This document shows, one piece after another, positions 24,436-32,943 of a stretch of DNA of 41,761 bases (position 1 is the first letter of the stretch; each line of letters opens with the position of its first letter). The translations under genes and the position numbers were made by a program. Source of the stretch: Nanobdellota archaeon (lineage in GTDB: Archaea > Nanobdellota > Nanobdellia > Woesearchaeales > GW2011-AR4). The DNA is taken from assembly GCA_022565235.1 (NCBI GenBank), contig JADFJW010000003.1, positions 1 through 41,761 of the forward strand. The letters run 5' to 3'. Below the pieces are notes generated by a model. The model was not told where the DNA came from, made no database searches, and saw only the letters and a list, made by a program, of their open reading frames with translations.

Positions 24436-25260
24436 TTACAAATTTACGGTTGGTTTCACTGTATTAAACACAGACAAAAATAATAATTGCACTATAATCA
24501 TAAACACAACTGCAATTAGAAAGTGAGTCATGGTTATGCTAAAGTTAATGAAGCTTGATAGTACAATAAATAAGGTCATGCCTATAGAGGGTATTACCAC
24601 TGCAATCAGCATGTAAAAAATAACAATAGTGTTCAGTTTTTTCCCATATCTCTTAATCTCGATGTTTTGTTCGTCCCTTATCTCATCCAAAACAGCCCTT
24701 AATGGTTTTGTAACGTCAATTCCAAGCTTCAATGCATTGTTTACATGGAATAATATTTTCCTGAATTTTTCTGATGGGGAATATACCATAGCACTTTCCA
24801 GTGCCTTCTCCAGAGAACTCCCGGTGCTTATATCATCGACTATCTCCTTCATGTATTTTGCCGCAACCCCATAACTCTTGCTTGTATAAATCAAGGCGTT
24901 AAGTATGGGCCTGCCCGAATAAAGCTGGATAAGCAGGTATTGACCTACAAATAAAACTTCTCTGTCTATCTCCTTCTGCCTTTGGACTATTTTTGCTTTA
25001 AGCTTCAAAAATGCAAACCTGAATACTGATATGAAGATGACGATGAATGCGACTGGAATTAAGATCAGGGGAAGTCCTGCTTTATCCACTATGAAAAAAA
25101 AAAGAATTGTAAGCCCTAATGAGAATGGCAAAGAAAATTTCAGGCTTTTATAAACAAATTCCTGCGGAGTTGTTTTTATATGGGCAATCCTAAGCTCCTT
25201 TTTTAGGTCTGGAAAAGATGAACTTATCCTTTGCACCAGCTTGTTTATAGCTATTCCCAT
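24436..25260 (-). CDS. Type II secretion F-domain membrane protein (TadB-like), platform subunit 1
   Basis: The T2SSF motif is seen as D-R-E-V-L-F-V-G-Q-Y-L-L-I-Q-L-Y-S-G-R-P-I-L-N-A-L, followed by D-I-S-T-G-S-S-L-E-K-A-L-E-S-A. Two N-terminal and two C-terminal hydrophobic segments. The 274-residue size with a second F-domain gene next to it is the two-protein arrangement of Tad and some archaeal pili, in contrast to the single FlaJ of archaella. Two bases after the ATPase gene, so one operon. Confidence 0.85.
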   Translation of the reverse strand: MGIAINKLVQRISSSFPDLKKELRIAHIKTTPQEFVYKSLKFSLPFSLGLTILFFFIVDKAGLPLILIPVAFIVIFISVFRFAFLKLKAKIVQRQKEIDREVLFVGQYLLIQLYSGRPILNALIYTSKSYGVAAKYMKEIVDDISTGSSLEKALESAMVYSPSEKFRKILFHVNNALKLGIDVTKPLRAVLDEIRDEQNIEIKRYGKKLNTIVIFYMLIAVVIPSIGMTLFIVLSSFINFSITMTHFLIAVVFMIIVQLLFLSVFNTVKPTVNL

Positions 25261-25262
25261 CT

Positions 25263-26717
25263 TTATACAACTTGCTTAAAAGGTTTTTTCGCATAGTATT
25301 TAGACATGATAATCCCTATTTTGTTAATATCGGTTATATTATTCTTCATCATCCATTTTAAAATATCAATCTTTTCATCGATATCTTCCATAATTTTTTC
25401 CTTTGAAAGCCCCATGTAGAGATTTAACGTTTCAAACATAGTAGTTGGTTCGTCGACCTTCATGAGAGTGTCTTTCATCACATCGAGTTGCATAATTGGC
25501 TTTGCATCGCCATTATGCATCACCTCCCCTATTTGCAATGTTCTTCTTCTTCCATTTCTCCTGTCTATATGCTGCACCACTATTAATGACAAAGCTGAGA
25601 GCATCTGTTTGGGAAGGCCTATGGGCGGCTGTGTCAGCCTGTTTATGGTTTCCCTTACATTGTTTGCATGCAAAGTTCCATAAACGCTATGGCCGGTGTG
25701 CATCGCCTCAAAAAGAACCTCTGCTTCTGCTTTTCTTCTTATTTCTCCTATAAGAATCCTGTCAGGCCTCATTCTCAATGAATTTATAATCAAATCAAGC
25801 ATACTAATGCCTCCCTTCCCTTCTGGATTTGGAAGCCTGGTTTCTAACGGTACCCAATGGAGGCTATCTGGGAGCATTAACTCGCGGGTATCCTCCAAAG
25901 ATATTATTCTCTGGTTAGGCGGGAAAAAATTCGAGATAACATTTAGCATAGATGTCTTACCGCTGGCCGTACCTCCTGAAATGATGATGGAAAGCTCATT
26001 TTGTACAGCCATCCACAAAATAGCAGCTGCTTCGTATGATATGCTTTTTTCTTTAATGAAATCTATTATTGTCCATGGCTTTACCGCGAACTTCCTTATT
26101 GTTATTGTATTGCCCTTTGATGATATCGGGCTTAGGGTTGCATTTACTCTGTCTCCTGTCTTTAGATGCGCATCCATCAAAGGATTTAAGACTGTTATCT
26201 CTTTACCGACATCCCTCCCTATAATCGTTGAGTAATACCTTATTCTTTCTTCATTGGTGATTCTTATATTTGTCTTGAGCCAGCCGTGTTTCCTGTGATA
26301 AACCCAGACTAACTCATGTGCATTATTGACCACAATCTCCTCGAGATTTTCGTCTTTAAGCAGTATTTCAATATCACCTAGCCCTATATTCTGCTGCAGG
26401 ATATAATTTATAAGCATGTCCATGGTTTTTTTATTTGCTGTAGGAAAGTACTTGCGCAGCAAAACCGCTATACCCTTTTTAAACCGGTTCTGTATATTTG
26501 ATGCTTCAAACGACTCCTCTTCAGGTGTTTTTGTCTGCTGCACAACAAACTCTTCCCTTATTTTTTCAAGAATAATCTTTGTAGTTTCGCTTATATTGGT
26601 TATAGAAATATTATAAATCGGAACAGGTTCACTTTCATCAGAATAAATGGAAATTCCTATTATTATGTCATTTACAGTTAACTCATAAGAATCCATTAGT
26701 TGTTTAGCAAGTGCCAA
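25263..26717 (-). CDS. Type II/IV secretion ATPase (TadA/CpaF/FlaI-like)
   Basis: Hexameric ATPase that powers pilus or archaellum assembly. Residues 100-215 form the N-terminal domain with E-E-I-V-V-N-N-A and G-D-R-V-N-A-T-L-S-P. Walker A is G248-G-T-A-S-G-K-T255, the Asp box I-S-L-E-D-T-R-E-L, the Walker B region R-I-L-I-G-E-I-R-R-K-A-E-A, and the His box H-T-G-H-S-V-Y-G-T-L-H-A-N-N. All catalytic elements look intact. First gene of a three-gene operon. No pilin with a class III signal peptide is nearby; the prepilin peptidase is at 5.7-6.6 kb. Confidence 0.92.
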   Translation of the reverse strand: MALAKQLMDSYELTVNDIIIGISIYSDESEPVPIYNISITNISETTKIILEKIREEFVVQQTKTPEEESFEASNIQNRFKKGIAVLLRKYFPTANKKTMDMLINYILQQNIGLGDIEILLKDENLEEIVVNNAHELVWVYHRKHGWLKTNIRITNEERIRYYSTIIGRDVGKEITVLNPLMDAHLKTGDRVNATLSPISSKGNTITIRKFAVKPWTIIDFIKEKSISYEAAAILWMAVQNELSIIISGGTASGKTSMLNVISNFFPPNQRIISLEDTRELMLPDSLHWVPLETRLPNPEGKGGISMLDLIINSLRMRPDRILIGEIRRKAEAEVLFEAMHTGHSVYGTLHANNVRETINRLTQPPIGLPKQMLSALSLIVVQHIDRRNGRRRTLQIGEVMHNGDAKPIMQLDVMKDTLMKVDEPTTMFETLNLYMGLSKEKIMEDIDEKIDILKWMMKNNITDINKIGIIMSKYYAKKPFKQVV

Positions 26718-26741
26718 TTTCCACCTCTTTTTTATTCTATG

Positions 26742-26889
26742 GTGGCGGAACTAAATAATCTAGCAATAATTTCAATCTCTGATTGAAATCTACGAACAAC
26801 ATTGAGTATGTTATTCCGCCACTGTGTTAGAGAACACAAGCTATTTTACTTAATTATTTGTGTTCTCCGCTATAATATCTGATATTATC
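26742..26889. repeat. Structured intergenic region: three-way junction plus further hairpins
   Basis: In the 342-bp gap 26718-27059, GTGGCGGAA (26742-26750) pairs with TTCCGCCAC (26814-26822) and encloses two hairpins: 26769-26789 (ATTTCAATC, loop TCT) and 26798-26812 (AACAT, loop TGAGT). Next to it, GAGAACACAA (26830-26839) pairs with 26858-26867, in competition with a small hairpin at 26824-26837, and ATAATATC-T-GATATTAT lies at 26873-26889. Further on, 26988-27011 (GCACG/CGTGC) and 27039-27060 are more hairpins. No coding frame is credible. The compact junction suggests an RNA or a DNA-level element on either strand. Confidence 0.6.
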
Positions 26890-27059
26890 AATTATTTTAT
26901 TGATTGTTTTTAAATTTTGTTAATTATGTCAAAGAATAAACTTAATTATGGGCTAAAATTATGATGTACATGGGTGGGCACCGAACCGCACGAGCGAAGT
27001 GTGACGCGTGCTCTGTCGTAAAGAACTGGTGGGAGGTTGAAAATTTCTCGAAGTGAAAT

Positions 27060-29249
27060 TTACTCCATAGGAACTGCTGACCATAGCGTCCAGTCATTGC
27101 TTGGCGCATACGCCCCAAAAACAAAGTATGGCGGCTTATTCTGGCCAAAATATGAGTATTGTATATCTGTCCATTTTTGAGGTATTTGCGGGCTCCCCAT
27201 ACCCATTCCATAAACATTGCTTCCAAACAATCTCCAGGTTTTCATCAAGCCATGAAAATCACTTAAATCAGTTGTTGCATCTGCCCCCGGTTCCACTGTT
27301 ATAGCTTTATCGTACCCATATTTTTTTAATATTGAAACTGTTTCTTTAATTGGAGCATTTCCCTGGCCAGGGCTTAGATGCTCATCCTGATAGCCATAAT
27401 TATCTGCAAGATGCACATTGCCGACCATTCCTTCTTTTGCCAAACTCTCCACTTGCTTTAGATACCAATCTTTGAATTTTGCATCATTATGCTCACGATT
27501 AAGTTTAGGATCCTCCTGCCAGAACTTTCTCCACATATTCAGATGTCCAGTATCCAGTGTAGCTTTAATGTGTGTTGCAGCAATTTTTTCCGCTTCTGCT
27601 CTGCTTATTCCGGCATAAAATGGATTTTCCTGCAGCATCCCTTTCAGTCCGGGCACTACTGCTTCAATTAACTTTTTTTCATCCATTTCAGTCGGCTTTC
27701 TGCTTACTCCCATCTGTATTCTAGGCTCTGTAAGCAGCTCAACCATCCTTTCTCTCGATTTTTTAATGACCCATTTTAATTCCTCTATATGGCCGCCGAA
27801 CCTTTCTGGAAACAGATTCTCAATATTAACTACAACCGGATTGTTGGGCTCTTTTGTCCTGCGCATAGCATGAATTCCTGCTTCAGCATACATCCTTGCA
27901 CCATGCTGCTCCAGCCTTTTTATCGGCGTTATCAGGTTTTTTGCAGTTTCTCGTGTATCCTCTGCTTGCTGTTCTTGGGAAGCTGAGGCTTGTCTTGAAT
28001 GTTCTAAGCTCCTTTGTGTGTCAATAATCTCTCTATCAATAATTTCTAAGGGATGTTGAGTATCAGTAGGTAGAAGCCCCAGGTTTGCAGAAATTGAATT
28101 AAAAGCTGGCTCTTGTTTCATTATTTTCCATTTTTCTTCATCTGGGATACTCTCATCAAGTTTTTGGTAAAATTCCCTTGCATTTCTTAATTTCTCTAAA
28201 GTTTCAATTTCTCTATCCACTCTTTGAGCGAATTGCAGTGCCCACCCACGCGCATGGCCTTCCTGTGTAAATAATGTTGCTCTTAAGAACTGCTCTTCAG
28301 GGTATATCTTATCATAAAAATTCGGCGCCTTTCCCTCCTTTTCCGTCATATATTTATTGTAATCATCTGCTTCCTTCTTGAAATAGTCAAAATGCCTCAG
28401 CACCGTATCAAATCTTCCTGTTTCTTTATTATATCTTGGAACTCTCCCCTTGGTAGGACTCCAGGAATCTATTATCTTTTCTCCTTCATAACCTATGTAG
28501 TCACCCTTTTTTATCAATGCCTTGTTTCCGTCTTGGTCAATCCCTTCGTAATCTTTTTCAGAAACTAACCAAACAGGATAAGCGACTAACCTGTCTTTTT
28601 CCACTGTCTCCATTTTCTGGCTGGTTCTTGCATCCAATAAGTCAAACTTTGCATCAAATTCTTGCGTATGAGACATTCTGAACATTAATCTTCCTGATTC
28701 ATCTCTGGCAAGGTTTAAATTATGGGTTTCATCATCCAGATGCATGTCTGTCATCGGCCTTTCAAATTCTCCGGAGTGCATTACTACACTGCCGCCCCCC
28801 ATATCCGCCTGAAAATCAATCGCCCTCTTTAATTCAAATAAATCCTGGTAAGCGCCTGGAACTGAGAAATTACCCCTCTCATCTCTACCCATCATCCCCA
28901 TAAGGCCAAAGCTGGCATGTGTATTGAATCTTACTTCATTAGCCATCTGCATTTCCCTTAAAGCCTGCCTTTGGTCTTCTCCATACATTTCCGGAGTTTG
29001 TTGATTTCTATTTCCTATTCTGTAGCCGGGGAATTGTATTTCCAGCTTGCCTGCACCCATTCTTATTTTCGAATATATTCCGGCTACATTAGATGCAGAG
29101 ATCCCCATAGGAACTGACATTCCGATATCCTGGATGCCTAAATTTACATCAGGCTCATTAGCCGGTTGCGCGCCATATGTTTCCGGTTCCATGGCATTAA
29201 AATAATCAACCATGGGATGGTGTCCATAATTAAGGTCTCCAAAGTTCAT
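27060..29249 (-). CDS. Large TIM-barrel protein, xylose isomerase/AP endonuclease 2-like
   Basis: The C-terminal third carries the metal-site blocks of the sugar-phosphate isomerase/epimerase barrel: A-T-L-D-T-G-H-L-N-M-W, V-H-L-A-D-N-Y-G-Y-Q-D-E-H-L-S-P-G-Q-G, and A-I-T-V-E-P-G-A. Early strands (V-R-F-N-T-H-A-S-F-G, S-V-V-M-H-S-G-E) also fit. At 729 residues it is more than twice the usual 270-300, because of insertions at about 200-330 and helices at 350-460. Start ATG 29249 (M-N-F-G-D-L) is preferred; a TTG 21 bases upstream lies inside a hairpin. No signal peptide. Substrate unknown. Neighbouring genes are also uncharacterised. Confidence 0.75.
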   Translation of the reverse strand: MNFGDLNYGHHPMVDYFNAMEPETYGAQPANEPDVNLGIQDIGMSVPMGISASNVAGIYSKIRMGAGKLEIQFPGYRIGNRNQQTPEMYGEDQRQALREMQMANEVRFNTHASFGLMGMMGRDERGNFSVPGAYQDLFELKRAIDFQADMGGGSVVMHSGEFERPMTDMHLDDETHNLNLARDESGRLMFRMSHTQEFDAKFDLLDARTSQKMETVEKDRLVAYPVWLVSEKDYEGIDQDGNKALIKKGDYIGYEGEKIIDSWSPTKGRVPRYNKETGRFDTVLRHFDYFKKEADDYNKYMTEKEGKAPNFYDKIYPEEQFLRATLFTQEGHARGWALQFAQRVDREIETLEKLRNAREFYQKLDESIPDEEKWKIMKQEPAFNSISANLGLLPTDTQHPLEIIDREIIDTQRSLEHSRQASASQEQQAEDTRETAKNLITPIKRLEQHGARMYAEAGIHAMRRTKEPNNPVVVNIENLFPERFGGHIEELKWVIKKSRERMVELLTEPRIQMGVSRKPTEMDEKKLIEAVVPGLKGMLQENPFYAGISRAEAEKIAATHIKATLDTGHLNMWRKFWQEDPKLNREHNDAKFKDWYLKQVESLAKEGMVGNVHLADNYGYQDEHLSPGQGNAPIKETVSILKKYGYDKAITVEPGADATTDLSDFHGLMKTWRLFGSNVYGMGMGSPQIPQKWTDIQYSYFGQNKPPYFVFGAYAPSNDWTLWSAVPME

Positions 29250-29357
29250 TTTTTGTACAATCCCGTACAACAGTGTATTGGGGCATCTGCGATGCCCATA
29301 GACGGTACACTATTATGGGATTTTGTATGTTTGTTTTTAATTTTAGCTTACAAAACT
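29250..29357 (-). promoter_or_regulatory. Structured leader/intergenic segment before the TIM-barrel gene
   Basis: TTGTAC-GGGATT-GTACAA lies at 29253-29270. Then AGTGTA/TACACT encloses a perfect GGGCATC-GCA-GATGCCC hairpin (minus-strand reading, about 29279-29298). It could be the terminator of the gene upstream (29358-30767), a leader switch for the TIM-barrel gene, or both. Confidence 0.45.
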
Positions 29358-30767
29358 TTACCAATTCAGCATATCATGATGTTTTTTAAAATGATGATAA
29401 ATTGTCCATGCTGTACTTTTTGCCGATGTTTCTGCGTTCCCTCTTGCCAATGTATCTCTCATCGCTTGTGTACTGCTCTTTTTTTTCGGCCTCGCTTCTT
29501 TTTTTGCTTTTTTTGCAGCGCCAAACAATTCTGAAAAACCCTTAAAAATTGAAGTGTAAGGGCTCATAAATGAAGAAGTCTTCTCAGCTTTTTTCTCAGT
29601 TTTTGCTCCGATTTCTTCCCCAGCTTCTTTTAGGTACCTCATCAATTCATCCCCTAAAGATTCCATTGCAGCCTTGACAGAAGCATCTATCACTCCCAAA
29701 AGCTGAAAATCTTCCAACTCTCGCATCTTTTTGTAATTTTCAACTTCCTGGTCAGACCATGCGTATACCCTAAAATCTATTTCAACTCTGCCGAGATGCA
29801 ATGGTCCTTTTTGATACTCCTGCTGGTAATTCATCTCCGGCCTGGTCCTAAATAAATAATGTATTAACAAGCATTGATTAAATGCCCCCGGTTTTCTTGC
29901 TAACAGCTCAACTTCCATCATAGAGCTTTCAAATGCAACCAGTAAATCAGGTGTTTCTGTCTTTGTTAAGTCTAGTTGCAAGCGCTGTATATTCCTTAAG
30001 TAAGGTTTTACCCAATGCATATACATCCTTATAACTTCATAATGCTGTCTTAGAAACTTTAATGTAAACACTCTCCTGTTTTTCATCTCCTCAAAAGTAT
30101 GCTCTTTCCATGCCAAAAATGTCCTTAATTTTCTTTTGAGCACTTCCCTTACCTTCCTGTTAAAAGCGCCTCTTTCTCTATCTACAACATCATCAGTATC
30201 CTCCTGTTTTTTTGGGTGTGTTGAGAAAAATAAATCAGGTAAGGTTGTAAACTGAACTTCCCGTGCCATACCATAAACAGATGCTGGATTTTTTGCGCCT
30301 TGCTCGACTAGGTCTACCCATATGCCTTTTAATGTTATTTCAGCGCTTTCAGAGCTTCTGCTTTTTGTAAAGCTGTCATTGTAATAGCTTAACCTCTCAT
30401 CCAGAATTCTTAGCTCCCTTACTAACTGGAACAACTCGCGAACCATTTTCCCTATAGTCGCCAGAAATTGAGATACCTTATCTTGCTGCAATCCTAATCT
30501 TTGCTGGGATGCTCCAAAAAAAGAGGAATTTTCAGCAGCCGCAAAAACATCTGTTATCTTATCAATAGTTGGAAAACCGGAAAAATACCTCAAATAATGC
30601 AGAATCCAGAAATATGGCTCCTCAATAGAAATATTATAGCCCTCATAATGTAACCTATATCTTCTTGCCGGATTGGGAAATCCTGTTTTAATATAAATGC
30701 CTCTTGTTTGCTCTGCAACTTCCTCATTTGTAAAACCAAATTTCTTCAGGTCAACAACTGTTACCAT
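29358..30767 (-). CDS. Protein of unknown function, 469 residues
   Basis: ATG 30767 is chosen because GGTGAG lies 7 nt upstream and a TTAAATATAA box about 25 nt upstream; longer starts at 30773 and 30818 are possible. The protein begins M-V-T-V-V-D-L-K-K-F-G-F. It is mainly helical, with an aromatic-rich stretch near the N-terminus (Y-R-L-H-Y-E-G-Y, P-Y-F-W-I-L-H-Y-L-R-Y-F) and a long helical middle. There is an H-W-V-K-P-Y region and a basic Lys/Ala-rich C-terminus (about 420-455). No membrane segment, signal or catalytic motif that I can name. Same strand as the TIM-barrel gene, separated by a hairpin segment. Confidence 0.7.
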   Translation of the reverse strand: MVTVVDLKKFGFTNEEVAEQTRGIYIKTGFPNPARRYRLHYEGYNISIEEPYFWILHYLRYFSGFPTIDKITDVFAAAENSSFFGASQQRLGLQQDKVSQFLATIGKMVRELFQLVRELRILDERLSYYNDSFTKSRSSESAEITLKGIWVDLVEQGAKNPASVYGMAREVQFTTLPDLFFSTHPKKQEDTDDVVDRERGAFNRKVREVLKRKLRTFLAWKEHTFEEMKNRRVFTLKFLRQHYEVIRMYMHWVKPYLRNIQRLQLDLTKTETPDLLVAFESSMMEVELLARKPGAFNQCLLIHYLFRTRPEMNYQQEYQKGPLHLGRVEIDFRVYAWSDQEVENYKKMRELEDFQLLGVIDASVKAAMESLGDELMRYLKEAGEEIGAKTEKKAEKTSSFMSPYTSIFKGFSELFGAAKKAKKEARPKKKSSTQAMRDTLARGNAETSAKSTAWTIYHHFKKHHDMLNW

Positions 30768-31054
30768 AACCATACTCACCCACAAAATTATATTTAATTT
30801 GTTGTAGATTCGTAGCATTGAACTGTAAATAATTATTATCTAATTCTAGTTACAATTCAATATACATCAAACCTCTCTTTCCCTATATACAGTATACTAA
30901 TTTGTATATTAATATAGTAATAGTATTTAAAGGTTTTGGAAAATTTAATTTTCCAAGTATCGAAAAATTAAAAAATATTTTTCGGACCTTTAAACTAGAA
31001 AATACCTTTAGAATTTTTCGCTGTTTAAAGGTATCTATGAAGATTAGGATGTTG
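30768..31054. repeat. Hairpin-rich intergenic segment with promoter-like element
   Basis: Holds ATACCTTTA/TAAAGGTAT (about 31001-31034), a CGAAAAAT/ATTTTTCG hairpin (about 30960-30984) and TTGGAAAAT-TTA-ATTTTCCAA (30936-30956). The last abuts CAAAACCTTTAAATA read on the minus strand, the same BRE/TATA-like string used before smc. The hairpins sit downstream of the 31055-31453 gene and may end its transcript. Confidence 0.5.
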
Positions 31055-31453
31055 TTAGAGCGGCATAATATCATTAGTATAATCACGCCTAAAAGTTTCA
31101 GCTGCTTCATAACCTATTTGTTCTGGTGAAGAATATTCCCTGTATTCATCTGGACGCACCATTTTGTTCCCTCTTATCTTAGCAAAATAAACATTCTGTT
31201 CTGGATTTGCACTTCCTATAGGAATCTCTACAGTAGTTTTAGTCCCAGAATATCGATCCTGGATAAGGAAGGTTAAAATCGGGCAATAACCATCCTCTCT
31301 TGCATTAACTTTTACCAATGTTTTTTCAGGAATTTTGCCATTTAGTCTACTTGCTACAGCTTCTTGGAAAGCTATCTCAACTCTTTGGCTTAAAGTTTCA
31401 CCACTTGCTCCATCAGCACCTTGTCCAGCAATAGATGTCATTTCTCCACTCAT
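31055..31453 (-). CDS. Small protein of unknown function
   Basis: It has 132 residues. GAGGT lies about 8 nt before the ATG, supporting the start. The N-terminus is Gly/Ser/Ala-rich and probably disordered (1-20). The rest is a compact alpha/beta pattern: helix with E-I-A-F-Q-E-A-V-A-S-R, strands T-L-V-K-V-N and I-L-T-F-L-I-Q-D, V-E-I-P-I-G, and a final acidic helix. No family recognised. Upstream of the 469-residue unknown protein on the same strand. Confidence 0.6.
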   Translation of the reverse strand: MSGEMTSIAGQGADGASGETLSQRVEIAFQEAVASRLNGKIPEKTLVKVNAREDGYCPILTFLIQDRYSGTKTTVEIPIGSANPEQNVYFAKIRGNKMVRPDEYREYSSPEQIGYEAAETFRRDYTNDIMPL

Positions 31454-31502
31454 TTTTCATAACCTCATAAATTTTTATTTCTTAGTATATCCTAGAATTT
31501 AG

Positions 31503-31549
31503 TTTTCAATTGAAAAGGCCCTTTGAGAATATACTAAATTTTTGGGCCT
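31503..31549. repeat. Two inverted repeats between unknown gene and Nre gene
   Basis: TTTTCAATTGAAAA is a 14-bp perfect palindrome (31503-31516), and AGGCCC (31516-31521) pairs with GGGCCT (31544-31549). It lies in the 225-bp gap 31454-31678, downstream of the leftward Nre gene, where a terminator is expected. Otherwise nothing is seen in the gap. Confidence 0.4.
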
Positions 31550-31678
31550 ATAACAGCAGTAGAAGCAAAAGCAATAGATTCAAAGCTAACAATAACTTTG
31601 CAGAATTTAATTTTTTATTTATGTTAGCCATTTTTATAATTTTATACAAATGGGGTTTTGTATTTAAACTTTACGATT

Positions 31679-32890
31679 TCATAAGAACTTTACTAACTTA
31701 GATTGATTTTTAATTTCTTTTAATAACAATGATTTTTCTAGAATTCTGCTTAAATCCAGATCAAATTTCTTTTTAACTAGTTTCTTTGCGTATTCCAGCA
31801 TCAATTCTTTAGACGAGAATTCAATAGATCTAGATGCCATTGATTTTCTTGCAGCTTCTCTTGTTACCCATACCCCAAGCGGCAAAGTATAATCTCCAGT
31901 AACAAACCTCAATGCCAAGACGCTGCCTTGTCTTTTCATCTCATTTAATTTTTCCAGAATAGCTAATCTTACAGTATAATAACCGCCTGCTGTCTGCTCT
32001 GCATAGTATTTTCTTCCTTCATAAGGCTCATAATCTGTCATAGAATTATTTGGATTTGAAACTAAAGTCTCAAACAATTCATAGCTCCATACTTCCGGAA
32101 AGCATAGCATCAAATAATGATTTCCTAAATAGTTGCCAAAGAAAGCAGAATAATTGATCTGATTATACTCTTTTATTTTTTTAATCAAATGTTTTCCCAA
32201 TGTATCATCAGTAGCTGTAATAGACCATCTTGTTGGAACTAATTTTCTGTTTTTACCAAGACCCAATATACCAACACTCAAAATCTTAGATAAAAAATTC
32301 TCATCAAATTTATTCTCATACAAATAAATCAATGCCTCATTAGCCTTTAGATCAGTATCATAATGAACTTTCTGCACTTTTGTATGTATATTTGGATTTT
32401 CAGTTAACTTAGCTTTTTTCAGCTCTGCATACGGCCCGGTAGGAGCCATCAGATTATCATAGTTCATCCTGAAATGGGGTTTATCTTTTAGATTAATATC
32501 CATATCTACCGGTTTAGAAGCCATGCTCACTTCCTGATTTAACTCAAGAAATTTATTTCTCTGCTTTACGCTTATTTTTTCCCTTGAATTTATTAAAGAA
32601 GATCTTAAATCAACTATTTTCGGAATCTGGAAATTATTGACGGACCAGTATTTCGGAGCGTCATATAGCCATGTATCCTCAGTTTCTTCCGGCGGAGCTA
32701 AAATCCCGATGTTTATGGAAGGATAACCATACCTTCCGATGAACGGGGCAACACCCTCTGTCGAGAAGTTTTCTTTCACAATCCTGTTTTTTATCCTTAT
32801 CTGAGAATAAGCCTTTGCGCATATAGGGCAGTTATAATTACCACAATTAAACAAAGGATGGTTTTTAATATTGTATTTTGGAAGGTGCAT
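31679..32890 (-). CDS. Archaeal Nre-family DNA repair protein
   Basis: The Nre family (NreA/NreB) functions in DNA damage response together with PCNA in archaea. The N-terminal zinc-type cluster is C16...C21-x-x-C24. The family hallmark G-V-A-P-F-I-G-R-Y-G-Y-P-S-I-N-I-G follows, and R-W-S-I-T-A-T-D-D lies in the middle. The last residues Q396-S-K-L-V-K-F-L403 match the PIP-box pattern Q-x-x-L-x-x-F-F/L, the expected PCNA contact. Length 403 is normal. The promoter CAAACCTTTAAAT about 27 nt upstream is part of a 25-bp repeat that also occurs beyond the Fic gene. Confidence 0.92.
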   Translation of the reverse strand: MHLPKYNIKNHPLFNCGNYNCPICAKAYSQIRIKNRIVKENFSTEGVAPFIGRYGYPSINIGILAPPEETEDTWLYDAPKYWSVNNFQIPKIVDLRSSLINSREKISVKQRNKFLELNQEVSMASKPVDMDINLKDKPHFRMNYDNLMAPTGPYAELKKAKLTENPNIHTKVQKVHYDTDLKANEALIYLYENKFDENFLSKILSVGILGLGKNRKLVPTRWSITATDDTLGKHLIKKIKEYNQINYSAFFGNYLGNHYLMLCFPEVWSYELFETLVSNPNNSMTDYEPYEGRKYYAEQTAGGYYTVRLAILEKLNEMKRQGSVLALRFVTGDYTLPLGVWVTREAARKSMASRSIEFSSKELMLEYAKKLVKKKFDLDLSRILEKSLLLKEIKNQSKLVKFL

Positions 32891-32900
32891 AATTAATGCA

Positions 32901-32925
32901 AAGAATTTAGTTAATTTAAAGGTTT
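32901..32925. repeat. Direct repeat copy 1 flanking the fic gene (contains the Nre promoter)
   Basis: 25 bp identical to 33856-33880. Read on the minus strand it contains AAACCTTTAAAT, the BRE/TATA region of the Nre gene 27 nt before its ATG. ATG plus two variable bases precede both copies. Confidence 0.9.
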
Positions 32926-32943
32926 GGCTTTATCATAAAAATT

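Noticed and set aside
26970-27030. GGTTCGG with GGTGCCCACC on the minus strand as a possible tRNA T arm
   Set aside because: The T-loop lacks A58 and no acceptor, D or anticodon arms can be built around it.
26942-27226. 94-codon open frame antiparallel to the gap and overlapping the TIM-barrel gene end
   Set aside because: It shares most of its length with the TIM-barrel coding sequence in another frame and has no start signal.
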